Assembly: GCA_951394405.1 (NCBI GenBank)
Contig: OX596340.1
Span: 744,001-808,000, forward strand
DNA: 64,000 bases
Source: Coprinellus micaceus
Taxonomy: Eukaryota > Basidiomycota > Agaricomycetes > Agaricales > Psathyrellaceae
Direction of reading: 5' to 3'
Both the position numbers and the translations under genes were made by a program. Of this stretch, positions 58,469-64,000 are shown piece by piece. A model generated the notes under the pieces. That model saw only the letters and a program-made list of their open reading frames with translations, made no database searches and was not told the origin of the DNA. Position 1 is the first letter of the stretch. Each line of letters starts with the position of its first letter.

Positions 58469-59438
58469 CACTGAGTGAGCGCCCCCTGGTAATAATTGCC
58501 CGTTGAGATTGCCCGTCAAACTGGGAATATTTACCAGCCAGACTGGTAATGTTTCCCAGTTCGACGGGGAATCATTCCCCAGACCGGTAAAGTGGAAACA
58601 GGGAATCAGCCGAGGGAAAATAACCCGATTTTGAAACACTTTACCAGGCAGCCCATACCGGGGAATCGGGGGGTTTTACCTCGTCCGACGGGTAATATTG
58701 CCTCGTTGCTGCCTATGAGGTGACGGGCAAACTTTACTCGGCCACCGGGTTATAGTCACGAGGAAAGTGGGTATTCAATTAGAGCGTAGTAGGGGGTCGT
58801 ACAGGGGGCGCCGAGCGCCTATAACAAACGTAGAGTAGGCTGTATATACGTGAGAATAAAACCAGTGCGAAGTAATAGGATGTCAACAGGAAATGGGTAT
58901 AATGTACCGGTATGAACGTCGCCCATCGAAAGTCCTCGTTCACGCCGAGTCGTAAAACGCACTGGGGACACCAGAGTGGTATTGAGCCTTGTTGAAAGAA
59001 AAGTCTATATAGAGCGAGTGAGTAAATTGTTTGATAGCAGTTGAAAGGAGGATACTACTCGCCGTGAAGGGGATTACTCTACCCCTCTGATGGGATGCAG
59101 CGGAGGAGTGCCATCCTTATATGTCCCGTAAGTCGGTCAAGAAAGCGGCTAGTCAGCCAACAGTCAGCCGCTCGGTCTCCTCGACACAGCACCCAAGGCA
59201 ATTCCCAGTGCTGTTTCCCCGTTCCGACTTTACTCGCTCGATCATCTCCCTTTCCCAGTCTGGTGCCCACGGGCGATTTTCACCCGCCCCCGTTACCCGT
59301 TGTACGAGGAAATATCCCTCGTCTCAAAGTCGGGTAATTTTTACCAGGGCCTAGAAAAAATAGTCCCTAGGAATCCCTTCCGTTTTCCTAGCTGACGGGC
59401 ACTACTGGTAAAAATTCCCCGTGGCGACGTGCTCAGTG
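58469..59438. mobile_element. CACTA-like MITE, 970 bp, palindrome-rich
   Basis: Begins CACTGAGTGAGCGCC and ends ...GCTCAGTG (CACTGAGCACG on the other strand). It is flanked by the 3-bp duplication GAC (58466-58468 and 59439-59441), as expected for CACTA/EnSpm-type elements. The imperfect ends extend tens of bases and share GGTAATWWTT and GCCCGTC words. The interior is full of short inverted CCCGTC, GACGGG and GGTAAT units. No transposase is encoded. It sits 14 bp after the Helitron helicase stop codon. Confidence 0.75.
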
Positions 59439-59512
59439 GACGCCTCCAGCCCACACTCTGTTTACTACTGTATGCACCATAATATTAACCAGATCACACC
59501 CTTACCTGTGGA

Positions 59513-59610
59513 GGTGCAAAGCACCGGCAATTGTGTGGAGGCGCAAAGCGCCAACAGCAGGGTCGAGGGGCACAGCCCCCACAAGTTTCAGGACCATCGC
59601 ATAGCGATGG
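59513..59610. repeat. array of four short hairpins, ~27-bp period
   Basis: GGTGC-AAA-GCACC (59513-59525), GGCGC-AAA-GCGCC (59540-59552), GGGGC-ACA-GCCCC (59567-59579) and CCATCGC-ATA-GCGATGG (59594-59610). Stem sequences differ but the 3-nt loop and 27-29-bp spacing are kept, with GAGG or similar before each of the first three. Probably the Helitron subterminal region. Confidence 0.8.
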
Positions 59611-59736
59611 CACGTAAGCTTGTGATCCTCTAGTGCACTGGCAGAATCCGTGAACGAACATCACTGCTGTGCTGCTGACTAAGCTGACCAACCAAGCGTA
59701 GTATGACGGGTGTCTAGCTGCGTCGCTGGACTGCGC

Positions 59737-60020
59737 TGTAAGCGCGCAAGAGGCGCTGAGGGGTGTTCTGGGGGTCGCTGAACCGGTCTCGAGAGCTCTC
59801 GTCAAAGAAGTAGATTGGGAGGGGACATCTGGAGCGAAGGAGGGAAAGTGGAGGTGAGGTATGACCTAAGGAAAGGGGTACATGTACGCTACGGTCGATA
59901 TATATGAAAACCATTGTTTGGGGATCACGGCTACAAATGGTAGATAAAGGAAGACTGCACCCGCATCGGTCATGTGAAGAGAACGCGAGATTCCCGCTCA
60001 GGATTCTTGCGTTCTCCACA
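59737..60020. repeat. 284-bp direct duplication, left copy
   Basis: Same length as 60897-61180 with scattered substitutions and no net indel. Shared words are GAGGGGTGTTCTGGGGG, CTGAACCGGTCTC, AAAACCATTGTTTGGGGATC and CATCGGTCATGTGAAG-like. A minus-strand frame (59714-60217) crosses it and its C-terminal part (VENARIL, DPQTMVF, YID) recurs in the other copy. This suggests duplication of the end of an unknown gene. Confidence 0.8.
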
Positions 60021-60896
60021 TCTCCCAGGAACTTCTCATACTGACTCTCGGTCAGTGTGATACCGGCGAATGAGGGATGATGTTGAGCTTGAAGAGGGAA
60101 CCCGAACGAACACGCCCATATCGTGTTGCGTATCGTTCGCTCGTATCGGATGGCGACGCATTCGCGTGGGTTCAGTTCTTGCAAGGTCGAGGTCATGTTG
60201 TCGAACGTGGGTATCAACTGATCGGGAACGAGGACGATCAGTGTCGGGGAAGGGAAGAAGACGGATGCTGGGGATAGGTGATCTTCGTTTAGTGTTGAGG
60301 CGAGTGCTGAGCGTAGAAGGAATGACTGAAGGGGGCCGACGGACGAGGTGATCGACGGGCGCTTAACGTGATTGAGCCGCCGATGATGTCAGAGTCGAGG
60401 GGAATGGAAGGAGGAAGGGTAACAAATGGCAATAGGGGAGAGGGACTCAGCCACACTGGGGGCTGCGGAGCTCGATGTGTCTCACTCGTGGCTATGTTGG
60501 GTGGTCTTTCAACTCGTTGGGTGTCAATCTTGATGCTCTTGGTACCGGGCAGATTGCTAACTCGCTGGGTGGGGCACTCTTGGCCCCGAAACTATACTGA
60601 CTGAAACTCAATATCTGCCGTGGTACTCTTGGCTGTCTTGATGGACGGTCGACTTGTACGACGTCGTACTCGGTGCATGGCGGCGGAGGTGAGGCTGATT
60701 GTGTGGCGCAGCGTGGGGAACACGTGTTGTGACGATGAAGGGAATGTGTGGGGCGACGATGAAAGGAGTCCCTCAATGGGTAGAAAGTGCTGAAAGGGAG
60801 TGCTGAAAGGAACGAGTATTGGTGGGGTTGGTGGTGAAGGCGAACGACGAGAGCGTCTCGGAGAGTGGTTAGGACCCCCTCGCGGTGGGCTCCATG

Positions 60897-61180
60897 TGTA
60901 AGCGCACAAGAGGTGCTGAGGGGTGTTCTGGGGGTTGCTGAACCGGTCTCCGGAGCTCGTCGTCAAAGAAGTAGATTGGGAGATGACATCTGGAGCGAAG
61001 GAGGGAAAGTGGGGGTGAGGTAGAACCTAAAGAAAGGAGACAGGTATGCTATGGTCGATATATACGAAAACCATTGTTTGGGGATCACAGACACAAATGG
61101 GAAACAAAGGAAGACTGCTCCCGTATCGGTCATGTGAAGGGAACGTGAGATTCCCGTTCAGGATTCTCGCGTTCTCCACA
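60897..61180. repeat. 284-bp direct duplication, right copy
   Basis: Partner of 59737-60020, in the same orientation 1160 bp away. Homology stops at TTCTCCACA on the right side of both. Here it is followed by GCGCTACGCGCTAG, a small hairpin next to a CTAG. Confidence 0.8.
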
Positions 61181-61541
61181 GCGCTACGCGCTAGTCCAGC
61201 ATGGGCCCCGTTGGCACCATACCCCTGCAAGTAGTCCAAACTAGCGCTGGCATATCAGAAACCGATCCTAATGTCCCCTGGTCAGGTATTAACATTAAAT
61301 ACACCTTGTTCAGGGGCAATTGTCACCCGGGTCATGCGTGTCACGATATCGGGGAGCAAATGGGGGATATTGAAAGCAAATGAAGGAATACCCATCCGAT
61401 GTAACATGTCGTCCAAACGTCTGTTACAAACGCGCGACAGTATGAGACTGGGCGTGGCCTCCTGTGACAAGCGACTTGAAAAGAGACTCAAAATCTGAGA
61501 GAGGTGCCAGTAACTATCCCCTCCCTACGGGTTCCAGAACG

Positions 61542-63154
61542 ATGATTCTGTTCGCCTTCCTTGTCTCCTCCCTGCACTCTCTTCTATCCATGGGGGCACC
61601 GGTTTCCTCTGGCTCAGATACCCCCCTCGCCGACCCGCCCCACCATTCCTCAGGCACTACTGATCAACGATTCAGATCATCTGGACGTCCTTTGCGATCA
61701 TCTTCACCTCAAGCTGGGTATGCATCCATCCACACGTTCCTGGGTATGGGTCCACCCGATGGCAGTGATGGAGCATCCGAGGAGTACTCTTTCTTAACGC
61801 CTTGCTGTTCCCTGACCAATTCGTTGGGCGGGTGTTCAAGGAGTGGTGGGGAGTTGACTCGGAAACGGACAGCGGGGCTAGCTGGGCCGGAAAAGGATGC
61901 AGGAGCGAAGCCTGAGCGACTGGGGAACGACGCTAGGCTGTTATTGGAGGAAATTGGGTTACTAAAGGAGGCTGGGCGATTGGAGCAGGAGGCTGAGCGA
62001 TTAAATGCAGAGAGCAAGCGATTGGATGCTGAGTGGGGGAAGGTTAAATTGTCAATAGTGGAACGGTTGAAGGATGGCATATCGGGCATCAAGATAGAAA
62101 AGGACAAGGGAATGAGAGAGAAAAACTGTACGCTTCTTGGTCCTGCACGAACGACTCTATGCACTGAGACCTCTTATTTCATAGCACCAAGGGATTGGAC
62201 AATTGTCCATGCCCACTTCATTCAAATGGGTGGGATTGCGTTCAAGGGGCCCAGTGGTGGCGTGTGGTTCAAAGACTTCAGTGAATGGACCGACGACAAT
62301 GTCGACAGCTTCTTCGCCCTGAACCTTACCAAAGAGAAGCTCCGGGACTGGAGCAAAGCCGACGCACTCACCAAGGCATTTGTCATCATCCAGTGCCTCT
62401 GGTTTGTGGTCCAGTGTATCGGCCGTACTGCATACGGTTTTCCACTGCTTGAACTCGAGGTCACTTGCTTGGCGTTTATTGCATGCAACATCGGGATGTA
62501 CATGTTCTGGTGGGACAAGCCCCTGAACCTGGTTTATCCAGAGGTGATCAATGCGCTGGGCGAACCACCTGATCTGGAGGGCCCTGGGGGTCCCGCAAGT
62601 GCTTTGGAGTGGCTCGTCACAATCAAGGAAGCCTTGATTTGTGGGAATTTCGGTACGCAAGCTGTATGTAAATGGGTGGACCGTTTCGCTAACATGTTGT
62701 TGCAGGTCTAGTAGTTTCCCTGTCACGTGGACATGAAGAAGTCATAAACCCACGGTCTCGAAGGTTTCCGGTCAACTATTATTACGATCCACGTGGAGGA
62801 TGGGAGCTGATCCTACTGATGGTTCCATTGGCCATGTTTGGGGAACTGCATGCCATCACATGGTTTGCTGTGTTTCCTTCACCAACTGAACAGCTCCTGT
62901 GGTGGGCGTCCAGCGTCGCACCAACCGGCCTTGCCTTCCTGTGTTTCGCATTCAACCTCGCCTGCAAGTATCTATTATGGGGCTGGTCGGGAGTTCTAAT
63001 AGACTTTGTAGGCGACTTTATCTTCCCTATTGTCGCCCTTATCTGCTTCGTAGCTCGCCTTGGGTTCATTATGCTACCTCTCCTCCAGCTTCGTGACCTC
63101 CCGCCCCTCGCACACCAGACTGTACCGTGGTCTGACTTCCTGCCCCATGTTTAA
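61542..63154 (+). CDS. basidiomycete membrane protein with signal peptide and coiled coil
   Basis: Exons 61542-62652 and 62706-63154 give 519 aa; the junction restores CGNFGLVVSLSRG in frame. Starts with a signal peptide (MILFAFLVSSLHSLLSMGAP), then a disordered Ser-rich part and a ~60-residue coiled coil (residues ~140-200). Next is a conserved block AHFIQMGGIAFKG, VWFKDF, LTKEKLRDWSKADALTKAFV that runs into about eight membrane helices (QCLWFVVQCIGR, LAFIACNIGMYMFWW, then six after the intron). The build resembles a large, unnamed multi-pass protein family of Agaricomycetes. Biochemical role unknown. The ATG at 61542 was preferred over one 78 nt upstream because only it gives the signal peptide at the N-terminus. 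Confidence 0.7.
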
Positions 63155-63252
63155 CCTAATGCTTTCCACAATCGCTAGTATGATTCCTGGTATTTAATGC
63201 ACACTAAATTAAATAAATCTAACAAATGCCCAGATTGGGGACACCCAGACAA

Positions 63253-63304
63253 AATGTTGCGCATGTCGATGGAAATGTTGCGCAGATGGACCCAATGTTG
63301 CGCA
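63253..63304. repeat. three AATGTTGCGCA repeats, ~20-bp period
   Basis: AATGTTGCGCA at 63253, 63274 and 63294, with a related inverted AACATTTTGCGC just after (63314 region). It lies directly before the second MITE copy. Confidence 0.7.
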
Positions 63305-63334
63305 AGGGACCAAAACATTTTGCGCTACCAAGTA

Positions 63335-64000
63335 CAGTCAATCACCACATGACGTGACAGGGCCCCACAACATGACAAGCGGCACTGAATCTTATCTCTC
63401 TCTGCTGCATCGTCATGTAACTCACCCAAACCTTCTGTATAACGTAGATATACATACTGTTCACGACGTGCTGTACTTTTTGGATATATCCGGAGTGAAA
63501 AAGAGGGTGAAATTGGCTGTCTCCATTGATTCTGGGCAGTTTTCCGCATTTTTTGAAATTTCCAAGAACCCTCCCCACCCATACAGGCTCTCTACTGTGT
63601 TCAATGTCACCATATGAACTCTTTGTGAACTTGGGGTCATGTCACTTCCATATTTGTGAGACCAACCTATGATATCGTTAGAGAAAATGCCTTGTCTTCC
63701 TCTCTTTCCCTGTCCAAAAATGTGGTATTGGTATCTTTTGCATGATTACTGGTGCTAAAAACTATGAGAGGGGTAAGAGGTGCATGTAAACCTTTTCACC
63801 AGCTTCCTCAGTGCATGCCATTCCAAGAATCACAACAACAGGAGCATGTCACCTCCCACAATCTGACAAGGTCTCCCCTTGATCATGCTTGGGCTCTGAC
63901 CAGGGACTTAGGTCCCTGCTACGGTGTGGGTAGGGTCAAATACATTAACTGAATAGCATTTTGGCACTTAAATAACTTATATTTCATCAACTCAGGTGGT
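63335..64000 (+). mobile_element. second copy of the Tc1/mariner-like MITE, cut by the window end
   Basis: Begins TA (63333-63334) then CAGTCAATCACC. It is colinear with 39966 onward with scattered substitutions and small indels through the end of the window. Its 3' inverted end would lie about 250 bp beyond. Confidence 0.85.

Larger units (their letters stand above)
53230..59633 (+). mobile_element. Helitron, interrupted by a CACTA-like MITE
   Basis: Carries the Rep-helicase frame (53230-58455) and a plausible 3' terminus. The terminus has four evenly spaced hairpins ending with CCATCGC-ATA-GCGATGG, followed 19 bp later by CTAG and a T (59630-59634). That is the CTRR|T end and subterminal hairpin expected of Helitrons. 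The 5' TC end was not identified, so the given start is that of the coding frame only. A 970-bp element inserted at 58469 separates the coding part from this end. Confidence 0.6.

Overview
The window is nuclear DNA of a filamentous basidiomycete, most likely an Agaricomycete. The evidence is compact genes cut by many 45-80 nt GT-AG introns, several basidiomycete-type gene families (BTB/POZ, F-box/LRR, EBP-type sterol isomerase, fungal CFA synthase) and basidiomycete-type transposons (Copia, Helitron, CACTA-like and Tc1/mariner-like non-autonomous elements). A run of 200 Ns at 46206-46405 is an assembly gap.

Layout. 0.7-13.3 kb: a local expansion of BTB/POZ genes (723-1898, 2249-3498, 4127-5442, 10825-12029, 12690-13252). 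Three read as intact three-exon genes and two are decayed. Among them lie RRP6, the nuclear exosome exonuclease (7323-10380, minus), a tRNA-Thr(AGT) gene (10503-10575) and an unrecognised two-exon gene (6061-6761) with a paralogue at 20274-20968. 13.6-19.8 kb: a full-length Copia retrotransposon with matching 383-bp LTRs, a TCCAC target duplication and an uninterrupted 1608-codon Gag-Pol frame. It is inserted into an older ~0.5-kb repeat whose second copy is at 24.4-24.9 kb. 22.9-35.1 kb: a protein with a PD-(D/E)XK-like signature, a 12-exon MFS transporter of the DHA1 type, a 1304-aa RING-H2 protein and a hypothetical gene. 35.5-38 kb: an F-box/LRR pseudogene and a 19-bp minisatellite. 38-50.8 kb: a hypothetical gene, a 918-bp Tc1/mariner-like MITE ending 43 bp before an EBP-type sterol isomerase gene, a small secreted Kre9/Knh1-like protein, a cyclopropane-fatty-acid-synthase-like gene cut by the gap, and a RIF1-like gene. 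51-64 kb: repeat-rich. It has a possible pogo/Fot-like remnant, a Helitron whose Rep-helicase frame carries five in-frame stops, a 970-bp CACTA-like MITE just behind that frame, a four-hairpin array that may be the Helitron 3' end, a 284-bp direct duplication, a coiled-coil membrane protein gene and a second copy of the Tc1/mariner-like MITE.

Housekeeping genes (RRP6, RIF1, tRNA, EBP, CFA synthase) are interleaved with fast-evolving families and several layers of transposons. Exon boundaries were placed by hand from splice consensus, reading frame and comparison among paralogues. Where total coding length divided by three and all phases matched, confidence is higher. No database search was run.
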